Source: an uncultured Erwinia sp. (lineage in GTDB: Bacteria > Pseudomonadota > Gammaproteobacteria > Enterobacterales > Enterobacteriaceae). From it: 64,000 nt of DNA. The DNA lies in NCBI GenBank assembly GCA_946221915.1, contig CAMIKG010000001.1, forward strand, positions 62,001 through 126,000. Direction: 5' to 3'. Positions 34,164-42,030 of this stretch are shown here, piece after piece. A model generated the notes under the pieces. It searched no databases. It was not told the origin of the DNA and saw nothing but the letters and a program-made list of their open reading frames with translations. How positions within the stretch are numbered: the stretch's first letter is position 1; every line of letters begins with the position of its first letter. The position numbers and the translations under genes were made by a program.

Positions 34164-34225
34164 GGGGCGACCATTCCGCGGTCCTCCGCGGTCAAGCCGC
34201 TCCGGAGCCATCGGAATGTTTCCCC
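34164..34225. repeat. Structured intergenic repeat, complete copy
   Basis: A 62-base element with nested inverted repeats: GGGG (34164-34167) with CCCC (34222-34225), CATTCCG (34172-34178) with CGGAATG (34212-34218), and CTCCG (34184-34188) with CGGAG (34203-34207). Its right half matches bases 1-35 of the window with three changes. I do not recognise the family. Confidence 0.65.
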
Positions 34226-34226
34226 T

Positions 34227-34256
34227 AATATCAGACTGTTAGCGTTGTCTGATATT
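34227..34256. terminator. Hairpin downstream of ttcA
   Basis: AATATCAGAC / GTCTGATATT is a perfect 10-bp stem with a 10-base loop, 8 bases beyond the ttcA stop. It probably ends the ttcA transcript, although the U-tract on the minus strand is poor. Confidence 0.6.
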
Positions 34257-34263
34257 TTATGAG

Positions 34264-35202
34264 CTATTTAATTTCCAGAATATCCAGCCGCTGCGCAGTA
34301 AAGGATTCTTCATCCTCATCTTCCGGCTGCCAGCCCGCTGGCTGCACCGGCAACGTTTCGCGGTCAAAGGCCAGATCGCCGCCATCTACTACCGCAGAAC
34401 CGTGCTGAATACCTTTGAAGTCAAACAGCTCAGTGTCAGCCAGATGCGACGGCACCACGTTTTGCATGGCGCTGAACATGGTTTCAATTCGGCCAGGATA
34501 GCGTTTATCCCAGTCGCGCAGCATATCGCCCACCACCTGACGCTGCAGGTTTGGCTGTGAACCACACAGGTTGCACGGGATAATCGGGTACTGGCGTGCA
34601 ATGGCAAAACGCTCGATATCTTTCTCGCGGCAGTAAGCGAGTGGGCGAATAACAATATGTTTGCCGTCATCGCTCATCAGTTTTGGTGGCATACCTTTCA
34701 TCTTGCCGCCGTAGAACATATTGAGGAACAGGGTCTGCAGGATGTCGTCGCGGTGATGGCCGAGGGCAATTTTAGTCGCACCCAGTTCAGTTGCGGTGCG
34801 ATAAAGAATGCCGCGGCGCAGGCGTGAACACAGTGAGCAGGTAGTTTTGCCTTCCGGGATCTTATCTTTGACGATCGAATAGGTATCTTCGGTGACGATT
34901 TTATATTCCACACCGATGGATTCGAGGTATTCCGGCAGGATATGCGCCGGGAAGCCCGGCTGTTTCTGATCGAGGTTCACCGCCACCAGCGAGAAGGAGA
35001 CCGGCGCGCTTTTCTGCAGGCTGCTAAGCATCTCCAGCATGGTGTAGCTGTCTTTACCGCCGGAGAGACAGACCATAATGCGGTCGCCATCTTCGATCAT
35101 ATTGAAATCGGCAATGGCTTCCCCCACGTTGCGGCGCAGGCGCTTCTGGAGTTTGTTGAGGTTGTACTGCTCTTTCTTCGCATCTTGTTGATTTTCTTGC
35201 AT
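34264..35202 (-). CDS. ttcA: tRNA 2-thiocytidine biosynthesis protein TtcA
   Basis: A 312-residue PP-loop ATPase (E. coli 311) that thiolates C32 of certain tRNAs using a [4Fe-4S] cluster. The PP-loop is CLSGGKDSYTML near residue 45, the first CxxC is CSLCSRLRRG near 122-125 and the third cluster cysteine lies in PCNLCGSQPN near 223. The reading frame is intact even though prophage DNA begins just upstream. The E. coli Rac attachment core falls within the ttcA 5' coding region, and the matching stretch here is at 35153-35178. Confidence 0.97.
   Translation of the reverse strand: MQENQQDAKKEQYNLNKLQKRLRRNVGEAIADFNMIEDGDRIMVCLSGGKDSYTMLEMLSSLQKSAPVSFSLVAVNLDQKQPGFPAHILPEYLESIGVEYKIVTEDTYSIVKDKIPEGKTTCSLCSRLRRGILYRTATELGATKIALGHHRDDILQTLFLNMFYGGKMKGMPPKLMSDDGKHIVIRPLAYCREKDIERFAIARQYPIIPCNLCGSQPNLQRQVVGDMLRDWDKRYPGRIETMFSAMQNVVPSHLADTELFDFKGIQHGSAVVDGGDLAFDRETLPVQPAGWQPEDEDEESFTAQRLDILEIK
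35153..35178. other. Putative attachment core within ttcA
   Basis: A 26-base stretch of the ttcA 5' end beginning TTGTTGAGGTTGTACTG and ending CTCTTTCTT resembles the Rac prophage attachment core as I remember it, differing at about three positions. An integrase remnant of the expected orientation lies 73 bases away. No second copy was found at the right end of the remnant. Confidence 0.45.
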
Positions 35203-35250
35203 TATTCAGTGTCTCAGTAACCAAAAGGGGCATATATGGGGCAAAGATTT

Positions 35251-35541
35251 TCAGATCGCCAGCCTGCTGTTAAGCATATCAATCTGTTCCCCGTTCATCT
35301 CTTCTATCCACGTAGCGTAGATCGTGTAGACCATTTGCGCGTTCGCGTGCCCCATCTGATTCGCAATAAATGACGGGTTCGCACCGGCTGACAGAAGCCA
35401 GCAGGCAAAAGTATGCCGCGTATGGTACGGATTCCGTCGCCGAATACCAGCATGTTTTATAACGTCTTCCCAGAGCGCCCCGATGCTTTTAAGCGAATAG
35501 CCGGGTTTCTGCACACCATTCTTCACTCGGCGGGTAGCTAT
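35251..35541 (-). pseudogene. Tyrosine integrase, C-terminal fragment (IntR-like)
   Basis: The last about 95 residues of a phage tyrosine recombinase remain. NPYHTRHTFACWLLSAGA carries the catalytic His-x-x-Arg, IANQMGHANAQMVYTIYATW the second His and the Tyr nucleophile. The N-terminal arm-binding and core-binding domains and the first catalytic Arg are missing: the fragment is cut near 35530-35541, where phage tail sequence begins on the other strand. It ends 49 bases from the ttcA start, the arrangement of intR in Rac. Not functional. Confidence 0.88.
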
Positions 35542-36214
35542 GCCGGGCATCATTATGTCGTTCGACCCCGGCGACGAGCAGAGATCACCAACCTGTGTTG
35601 TACAACCCGCCATTAAAGGTAAGAAGCCAGATTCTGATGGTAACTATATATCGGCAAATCTGCCGCTGCTGGTGGATGTGCCTGTAGTGTTCCCTGCAGG
35701 AGGTGGTTGTACGCTGACTTTCCCTGTCGAGGCTGGCGATGAATGCCTGGTGGTATTCAGCGACCGCTGTATCGATTTCTGGTGGCAAAGTGGCGGCGTC
35801 CAGGAGCCGGTAGACGAGCGCATGCATGATTTATCAGATGCGTTTGCTCTGGTCGGTGCGCGATCATGCGCGAATGCAATCGCCGGCATTAGTACCAGTG
35901 CTGCACAGCTACGCAGCGATGACGGGGCGACATACTTCGAACTGAACCCGACCACGCAGAAAATCAAAATCGTCGCGCCGGGCGGGCTGGACGTGGTAAC
36001 GCCGATGGCTGATTTCTCTGAGCAGGTAACAATCCATGGTCTGCTGTCATGGCTTGGCGGCATGGTCGGTAGCGTTGCCAGTGGCGTTGCGTCAAAAATA
36101 ACTGGCGCCGTGGAGTTCATCGGCTCCGTTAAAGCGAATGGTAAGTCAATCGACGACACTCACACTCACGGCGGTGTGGAGCGCGGATTAGACGATACGG
36201 GCGGGGTTAACTGA
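35540..36214 (+). pseudogene. Phage baseplate spike protein (gpV/Gp138-like), 5' truncated
   Basis: A 224-residue frame beginning MPGIIMSFDPG, which corresponds to the second strand of the OB-fold domain of this family rather than the true N-terminus. LPLLVDVPVVFPAGGGCTLTFPVEAGDECLVVF and RMHDLSDAFALVG are characteristic of Gp138-type baseplate spike proteins of myophages. The C-terminus ends with a His-containing spike tip (DDTHTHGGVERG). The first about 20-30 residues are lost at the junction with the integrase fragment, and the sequence near EQRSPTCVVQP looks disturbed. It overlaps the next gene by one base. Confidence 0.8.
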
Positions 36215-36567
36215 TGCGATACACGCGCGAAGACGCAAATGGTGATTACACCTTCGGCAGAGGCGATGACACCTGGCTGATTAACTCCCCGGAGACGGTG
36301 GCGCAGGCGGTGGATACCCGGTTCAAGCTGTGGTTCGGTCAGTGGTTTCTCGACAAAACCAAAGGCATGCCGTGGCGTGAATATGTGCTCGGTAAGCAGA
36401 AACCGGAAACCTATAACCTGATTATCCGTCAGTACATCCTCGAAACGCAGGGCGTCAACGAGATTATCGCTTTCAATTCTGAGGTGAACACCTCAACGCG
36501 CCGGGTGAATTTCACCGCAACGATCAACACCATCTACGGAACGACGACAGTCACCAGCGAGGCATAA
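36214..36567 (+). CDS. Phage baseplate protein (gp25/gp46-like)
   Basis: A 117-residue protein located between the spike and baseplate J genes, the position of gpW/gp25-type baseplate wedge proteins. WFGQWFLDKTKGMPWREYVLG and IIRQYILETQGVNEI resemble the DUF2634/gp46-like wedge family. The start overlaps the preceding stop by one base. Intact frame. Confidence 0.7.
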   Translation: MRYTREDANGDYTFGRGDDTWLINSPETVAQAVDTRFKLWFGQWFLDKTKGMPWREYVLGKQKPETYNLIIRQYILETQGVNEIIAFNSEVNTSTRRVNFTATINTIYGTTTVTSEA

Positions 36568-37770
36568 ATGGCTCTCAACCTCGATACACTCGGCTTATCG
36601 GCAACGGTAACCGCTGAGGGGATAAGTGCGCCCGATTACCAGACAATCCACAGCAGAATCACCGGTTATTTCCAGCAGATTTACGGCACTGATGCATATC
36701 TCGAACCGGACAGCAAAGATGGTCAGACGGTGGCGCTGGTGGCGCTGGCGATCCATGACGCCAACAACACTGCCATTCAGGTTTATGGCTCGTTTTCAGC
36801 TGCAACAGCCATGTCCGATGCGCTTACGCGAAACGTGAAAATTAATGGCATAGCGCGCAAGGCGGCGTCAAATTCCACTGTGGATTTGGTTTTGTCAGGG
36901 ACGGCAGGCACGACAGTAACGAACGGCTCAGCGAAAGATGATAACGGTGTTATCTGGAACCTTCCGGCCAGCGTAACGATCGGCACTGACGGCATTATTG
37001 CAACCACGGCTACCTGCGACACGTCTGGCGCTGTTGCTACGGCGATTAGCTCAGTCAGCTCAATAAACACGCCAACGCGGGGGTGGGTTTCTGTCACGAA
37101 CCCGAGCGCGGCAACGGTTGGCTCTGCAGCTGAAAAAGACACTGCTCTGCGAACGCGTCAGGCGCAAAGCGTCGCTCTGCCATCGCTTACGCCTTTTGAT
37201 GCTGTCGATGCTGCAATTGCCAATGTGTCTGGCGTTGTCAGGCATAAGCTGTATGAAAACGACACGAAGGTAACGAACAGCGACGGCGTGCCGGGTAACT
37301 CAATTTCAGCCATTGTCGACGGTGGTGATGTGACCGCGCTGGCGCAGGCGATCCGTGGCAAAAAAGGGCAGGGAGTAGGGACGTATGGCTCAACGTCTGT
37401 CAGCGTACCGGATCGCTACGGCAATCCGCACACAATCAGCTTTTCCCGGCCAGCGGATGTACCAGTGTTCGTGGCGATCGAAATAAAGGTTTTTACGGGA
37501 TACACGACCGCAATCGGCGAAAAAATCAAATCTGCGGTGGCCGCATATATCAACGCGCTCGGCATAGGTGATGATGTGCTGCTGGGGCGTCTGTACTCCC
37601 CGGCAAACCTCACCACCGGCACGGACAGCAGCGATAGCCAGTATTACGACGTGATGAGCCTGCAAATCGGCAGAAGCGCCAGCAGTGTTGCACCGGCCAG
37701 CATATCGTTGCTCTACGATGAATCGGCATCATGCGACACAGCAGACATAACGCTGGCGGTGGTGACATGA
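36568..37770 (+). CDS. Phage baseplate assembly protein J
   Basis: A 400-residue baseplate J-like protein. The N-terminus (GISAPDYQTIHSRITGYFQQIYG) and the C-terminal region (FVAIEIKVFTGYTT, LGRLYSPANLTTG) follow the family pattern of gpJ-like wedge proteins linking tail tip and fibres. It begins directly after the preceding stop, and its end overlaps the following gene. Frame intact, with no obvious decay. Confidence 0.85.
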   Translation: MALNLDTLGLSATVTAEGISAPDYQTIHSRITGYFQQIYGTDAYLEPDSKDGQTVALVALAIHDANNTAIQVYGSFSAATAMSDALTRNVKINGIARKAASNSTVDLVLSGTAGTTVTNGSAKDDNGVIWNLPASVTIGTDGIIATTATCDTSGAVATAISSVSSINTPTRGWVSVTNPSAATVGSAAEKDTALRTRQAQSVALPSLTPFDAVDAAIANVSGVVRHKLYENDTKVTNSDGVPGNSISAIVDGGDVTALAQAIRGKKGQGVGTYGSTSVSVPDRYGNPHTISFSRPADVPVFVAIEIKVFTGYTTAIGEKIKSAVAAYINALGIGDDVLLGRLYSPANLTTGTDSSDSQYYDVMSLQIGRSASSVAPASISLLYDESASCDTADITLAVVT

Positions 37771-38447
37771 GCAAATACACCGAGCTGATTACGAATTACC
37801 ACGCGTGCAAGCCTCTTTTTTATCAGCATATTGACCTCAGCACCCGACCACTCATTGATGTTTCGAATGCGATGAAGGGCTTAATTACCGCCTTCGATAT
37901 CGATAACGCGGTGGGCGTGCAACTGGACACTCTTGGCAGATGGATAGGACGCTCACGCTATGTGAGCGTGCCAATCAGTGGAATTTATTTCTCCTGGGAC
38001 ACTGACGGCCTGGGCTTCGATCAGGGGGTGTGGCAGGGACCATACGACCCCGATACGGGATACACGGCGCTGAGCGACGAAACCTATCGCATCATCCTGA
38101 AAGCCAAAATCGCAATTAACCACTGGAATGGCCAGAACGACACGCTGCCGGACATTCTTGATGCTGCAACGGCGGGTTCGGGTATCCGCATGCAAATAGT
38201 CGACAACCAGGACATGACTATTTCGGTTTGGGTGTTCCCAGAAGTGGATATTTCTCAGGTTTCTCTGGAGTTGATTGCTGCAATTAAGCAGGGGTATTTG
38301 ACGGTAAAAGCGGCGGGGGTTTGGGCTGGGGATATCACTATTCCATCCGTTGAAACACCGTCCGAAGGTAATAAGTTTTTTGGGTTTGATATGGATAACG
38401 AATACATATCCGGCTTTGATATGGGATCGTGGGAGAAATTACTCTAA
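37767..38447 (+). CDS. Phage tail protein (DUF2612)
   Basis: A 226-residue protein of the DUF2612 type that occupies the position of tail protein I. MKGLITAFDIDNAVGVQLDTLGRWIGRSR is the family's conserved core, and FFGFDMDNEYISGFDMGSW at the C-terminus resembles fibre-attachment ends. ATG at 37767 overlaps the baseplate J stop by four bases. Confidence 0.78.
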   Translation: MSKYTELITNYHACKPLFYQHIDLSTRPLIDVSNAMKGLITAFDIDNAVGVQLDTLGRWIGRSRYVSVPISGIYFSWDTDGLGFDQGVWQGPYDPDTGYTALSDETYRIILKAKIAINHWNGQNDTLPDILDAATAGSGIRMQIVDNQDMTISVWVFPEVDISQVSLELIAAIKQGYLTVKAAGVWAGDITIPSVETPSEGNKFFGFDMDNEYISGFDMGSWEKLL

Positions 38448-39436
38448 TGGCTACAAATCAGTTTAAAGCATTCGCCTCTGGCGGCAGTGCTAACGTGACA
38501 TCTCAGGCCGACTGGGAAGCACTTCCAGCTATATTGGATGGCTTCCAGTCCGGCAAGGCATCCAGCGCACAGGTAAACAAAGCGCTGCGTCAGGCGACTT
38601 TCATTGCAGCTGCGCTGGCGCAATATATCAGTGACAAGAACAGCGCCGATGTTCTGGACGATGGCGATATTGCAGCATTCACTGCCAGCCTATCATCTGC
38701 GCTTGGTAAAGATTATCAGGCGCTTAATGCCAACCTGACTGCTCTGGCTGGATTAACTGGCGCAGCTGACCGCCTGCCTTATTTCAGTGCCGCTGGCGTT
38801 ATGGCTCTTGCCAACCTTACATTGGCAGGTCGCAGCCTTATCAGCCAGACTAACGCAAATTCCATGCTGACTTACCTTGGCGCTGCAGCTCTTGCCAGCC
38901 CGACATTCACTGGCGATCCAAAAGCACCTACGCCGGCCGTAGGCGACAATGACACGTCTATTGCAACCACTGCTTTTGTTAACACAGCGCTGGCTTCATT
39001 GAGTGGATATTTAAGGTCATCAAATAATCTTTCTGATTTACCCAGCATTGTAACTGCGCGCTCTAACCTCGGAGTCCCTGCCGGCGTTGACAAGCAAATG
39101 TGCATTGCATGGGTTAATTTTAACGGAACTGGGACCATCGCAATTCGCGATAGCTATGGTGTAAGCAGTATTACTGATTTAGGTATTGGACAATATCAGG
39201 TTAACTTCTCAACCACGCGCCCAACGAACACGTATGCGGTTTCCTGTGGGGTTGATCCGGAAAGTGATGGGGTGGCTTATTTTACATCATCTAACACAGC
39301 GACACGATGTGCTTACATTCCTGAGGCTGCAAAGACAACATCTAACTTTCTTGTTTCAACCGGTTCAAACGCCCCTGCGGCATCATCAACTAAAATAGAT
39401 TTCCGAGCCGTAAACGTTGCAGTATTTGGAGCTTAA
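38447..39436 (+). CDS. Phage tail fibre protein
   Basis: A 329-residue fibre. The N-terminal attachment part (ATNQFKAFASGGSANVTSQADWEAL) is common to P2/Mu-like fibres; the middle has fibre repeats (LTALAGLTGAADRLPYFS, ASPTFTGDPKAPTPAVGDND followed by TSIATTAFVN) typical of trimeric shafts; the C-terminal domain from about residue 225 is the probable receptor-binding region. ATG shares a base with the upstream stop. No truncation is apparent. Confidence 0.83.
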   Translation: MATNQFKAFASGGSANVTSQADWEALPAILDGFQSGKASSAQVNKALRQATFIAAALAQYISDKNSADVLDDGDIAAFTASLSSALGKDYQALNANLTALAGLTGAADRLPYFSAAGVMALANLTLAGRSLISQTNANSMLTYLGAAALASPTFTGDPKAPTPAVGDNDTSIATTAFVNTALASLSGYLRSSNNLSDLPSIVTARSNLGVPAGVDKQMCIAWVNFNGTGTIAIRDSYGVSSITDLGIGQYQVNFSTTRPTNTYAVSCGVDPESDGVAYFTSSNTATRCAYIPEAAKTTSNFLVSTGSNAPAASSTKIDFRAVNVAVFGA

Positions 39437-39437
39437 A

Positions 39438-39677
39438 ATGAGTAAATTAATCCTCTTCAAAACTGAAAATAACCAGATCGCCATTGTATACCCGTGCACA
39501 GACGAAATCTCTGTTCTGGATATTGGGAAAAAAGATGTTCCACCTGGGGTAAGCTTTTGGATAATTGATTCATCAATTTTACCAGATGACCGTGAGCAGC
39601 GTGACGCATGGACAATCAGTGATGATGAACTTGGTGAGCCTGCCGGAAAGGGCGGCATAATAAAGGAGATCGAATAA
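39438..39677 (+). CDS. Small phage protein next to the tail fibre
   Basis: A 79-residue acidic protein beginning MSKLILFKTENNQIAIVYP, directly after the fibre gene and one base before the tail-fibre-assembly gene. Proteins of this size and start occur between fibre and chaperone genes in enterobacterial phages; no defined domain is recognised. Possibly a partner in fibre folding, by position only. Confidence 0.6.
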   Translation: MSKLILFKTENNQIAIVYPCTDEISVLDIGKKDVPPGVSFWIIDSSILPDDREQRDAWTISDDELGEPAGKGGIIKEIE

Positions 39678-39920
39678 ATGATTACGATTGACGAAGCTAA
39701 AGCGCACGAAATAGAAGTGGCAAAATTTCAGCTTATGCGTGACTCACTTTTATTAACTGCATACTCAGCCATTACACCGCTTCAGTATGCCGCTGATCTC
39801 GATGATGCAACGGATGAAGAGTCCGCCCTCCTAAAAGAGTGGAAACAGTATGTCGTGGCAATTAATCGATTAGATCTGTCAGCAGCACCAGACATCATCT
39901 GGCCTGAAACTCCACGCTAA
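39678..39920 (+). CDS. Tail fibre assembly protein, short form
   Basis: An 80-residue protein whose C-terminal half carries the Caudo_TAP signature ALLKEWKQYVVAINRLDLSA followed by PDIIWPETPR. Usual members are 140-200 residues, so this is a short form lacking the N-terminal region. It is intact with its own start and may be a natural short chaperone or a trimmed one. Confidence 0.75.
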   Translation: MITIDEAKAHEIEVAKFQLMRDSLLLTAYSAITPLQYAADLDDATDEESALLKEWKQYVVAINRLDLSAAPDIIWPETPR

Positions 39921-39940
39921 CGCATGCAAGGGGGGGGCGA

Positions 39941-41080
39941 TCATGCCCTTTCCCTTTTTAATGAAATCACCATAATCAGTCTCTCTATTAATGCCTTGTA
40001 AAATCTTGGTTTCTCAGTAATAAGTGAGAGTGCAAAAGAAAGTATTATGCATAAGAAAACAGTTGCAAGTGTTGTTGTATAGGCGCTTTCTAGAGCAAAA
40101 GGAAAGAAATTATCCATGACAAAGAAAGCGAATACTATTACAGGGCAGTGTAGTATATAAATTGAATAAGAGAACGATGATAATGCCCTGAATGGGTATG
40201 TAATGTATTTTACCTTATCTGAGAATACGATTATAGTCGCAAAGAAAAAAGACAAGGGGATTTTGTAAAACATCCACATTCCCGGAGTGACTATGTGGCT
40301 TCTTAATCTTCCAAATACGTCAGTCCACTCACAGATTAACCCTATGGAAAGAATAGTGAAAATTATTGATGCAAGGACAAGCCATGCATTACCTCTTATC
40401 TTTTTTCTTAAGTGAAAAGATGCAAAGCCAATGAAAAAACAGATGAAAGGAACTGATTGCCTGTTCAGGCTGAAATTAAACCCAATCTTCTTGACATAGA
40501 CTGCCAATAAAATAATACATATTAGCTTAATAATGTTGGACTTGCCGCTGAAAATAACCGCCATGAGGCATGCTATTACATATAGTTGAATCTCATATTC
40601 CAGGCTCCATAATGCAAGATTTACGCCTTCTCTACCTCCGCCTAGTGAACCTCTAACTGTAACGGTAAGCACAGATAACAATTGCGCATAAAAGTCTGGG
40701 TTAAATATTTTCACTATGGGGTGAGTGTAATTTCCCTTAACTTCATTTGCCTCGTAATAAAACAGGGAAATTGACATGGCTGATGTTATGATAAATACAG
40801 CCAATAGAGGTGGGTATATTCTTGCAATTCTTGATGTCACGTAGTCCATGACATTGAAATCGCCATTCCTCCTTTTATTCTCGGATATGCTCATGCTTAT
40901 TACATATCCGCTAAGAACAAAAAAGAAGAAAACAGATAGATGAGAAAAAAGACCTAGGTAAGTGTTTAATCCAATCGAAAATCCATATCTTGAATAAATA
41001 AATGCGGTTGAAGCATGTTGGAAAACTACAATAATCGCCAACATTCCACGAATAGAATCAATATGATGAGAGTTTTTCAT
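39941..41080 (-). CDS. Acyltransferase 3 family membrane protein (OafA-like)
   Basis: A 379-residue integral-membrane acyltransferase with about ten hydrophobic segments. The N-terminal IDSIRGMLAIIVVFQHAS has the catalytic His and R-G motif of the family (normally LRxxA...H), and SRIARIYPPLLAVF is the conserved RxxRIxP-type loop. Members O-acetylate lipopolysaccharide O-antigen or other glycans. It is markedly AT-rich compared with neighbours, lies at the distal end of the tail genes on the opposite strand and so looks like a lysogenic-conversion cargo gene. The stop codon is 3 bases from an eight-G tract (39930-39937). Confidence 0.85.
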   Translation of the reverse strand: MKNSHHIDSIRGMLAIIVVFQHASTAFIYSRYGFSIGLNTYLGLFSHLSVFFFFVLSGYVISMSISENKRRNGDFNVMDYVTSRIARIYPPLLAVFIITSAMSISLFYYEANEVKGNYTHPIVKIFNPDFYAQLLSVLTVTVRGSLGGGREGVNLALWSLEYEIQLYVIACLMAVIFSGKSNIIKLICIILLAVYVKKIGFNFSLNRQSVPFICFFIGFASFHLRKKIRGNAWLVLASIIFTILSIGLICEWTDVFGRLRSHIVTPGMWMFYKIPLSFFFATIIVFSDKVKYITYPFRALSSFSYSIYILHCPVIVFAFFVMDNFFPFALESAYTTTLATVFLCIILSFALSLITEKPRFYKALIERLIMVISLKRERA

Positions 41081-41232
41081 AATAATAGTTACAGATTAGA
41101 CATTACTTAATCTTAACATTTTTATGCCATAACGCATACACTTATGCGTGATTATGACCAAATTCCTAATCACTTCAGAAGCATACTTTCAACCGCATCA
41201 TAGAGCTGTTGATCAATGGCATCAATCAATAA

Positions 41233-41252
41233 TACTGTAATTATATGCAGTA
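41233..41252 (+). promoter_or_regulatory. LexA (SOS) box
   Basis: TACTGTAATTATATGCAGTA differs from the LexA consensus TACTGTATATATATACAGTA in only one base of the conserved half-sites (G for A in the right arm). It lies 16 bases before the ATG of the 81-residue gene, a position that would cover the promoter. Confidence 0.85.
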
Positions 41253-41268
41253 TTATTGAGGTTAGATT

Positions 41269-41514
41269 ATGGCCCGTCGCGCAGACATTCTTATCGCTTT
41301 CATCGCAAGCCTTAAACAGGACGCAAGAGGGAGCCGCTGTGTTGAAACGAGGGACTTTCTTCGTGAACTGGCGAAGCGAAACCACGTATGGACGCGGCAG
41401 CAGGCAAACGAATGGATAATGCGCTATCAGACATTTTTCCGTGAAAAGCAGTACCGTGATGGCGATGACAAGATCTTCCATTTAACGAATATGGGCTATG
41501 TGAGATCAGTGTAA
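41269..41514 (+). CDS. SOS-controlled small phage protein
   Basis: An 81-residue basic protein, MARRADILIAFIASLKQDAR at its start, with alternating charged helices and HLTNMGYV near the end. GAGG lies 7 bases before the ATG, and a LexA box immediately precedes it. No family is recognised. By position at the end of a prophage and SOS control it could be an antirepressor, a lysis or excision factor, or a toxin; nothing in the sequence decides among these. Confidence 0.72.
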   Translation: MARRADILIAFIASLKQDARGSRCVETRDFLRELAKRNHVWTRQQANEWIMRYQTFFREKQYRDGDDKIFHLTNMGYVRSV

Positions 41515-42030
41515 TTTCGGGTCAAAATTAGGGGCAAAAAAGGGGCAAAATCCACTGAAAGGGGCAAAAAAAGGGCATTAATTGCGTATTATAGCGTCGG
41601 TTGGCGTAGCAAATGGTGGATTATAAATATCTGAAAAATATGGATAATATTTGTAATTCAGTTATTTAGCGAAAGAAGTGCTCTACCTTTATGATGTATA
41701 TTGGTTTCTAAACGGATTTGGTTTATAGAATGTAATATAGCAGAGCACGCTGTCGTTGCGTTAGAAAATTTGGCGCTGAACAAATTTTATACTTCACTCT
41801 ATGTTCTGTTGCATTGAGTATTTTTTTTCATTTTCCGTTTTCAATGCCACATTTTACTTAAGAAGAGCTAGCGTCTGGTAACTGTAACATCATTTACACA
41901 CGGCCACCAACATACCTAATTCTACTCAGTCTGTACAAAATTAGATATTGTTGGTGACAGAAATTACTCCTGGCATTCTCTCTTACAGATTTCTGTATCA
42001 TCAGAGAGAATGTCAGCGTGTCTCGTCTGT
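41515..42030. other. Right edge of the prophage remnant, non-coding
   Basis: AT-rich sequence with no gene. GGGGCAAA-type direct repeats begin at 41531, 41542, 41561 and 41573 and resemble GGGGCA copies beside the integrase end (35226-35245), so they may be integrase arm sites. No copy of the attachment core was found here. A terminator-like hairpin ends the stretch (41974-42012). Confidence 0.6.
41974..42012 (-). terminator. Hairpin at the end of the sugar-use operon
   Basis: CATTCTCTC / GAGAGAATG 9-bp stem with an inner ACAGA / TCTGT stem, lying 18 bases beyond the TIM-barrel gene stop. Likely terminator of the minus-strand operon. Confidence 0.6.

Noticed and set aside
34264..35202. ttcA disrupted by phage insertion
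   Set aside because: The reading frame and both Cys motifs are complete; the phage left a functional 5' end.
41170..41481. A 103-codon minus-strand frame opposite the SOS-controlled gene
   Set aside because: The plus-strand gene has a ribosome site and a LexA box; the minus frame is its shadow.
41515..41640. Right attachment site of the prophage
   Set aside because: GGGGCAAA repeats are present but the core found within ttcA is not repeated here, so the boundary cannot be fixed.
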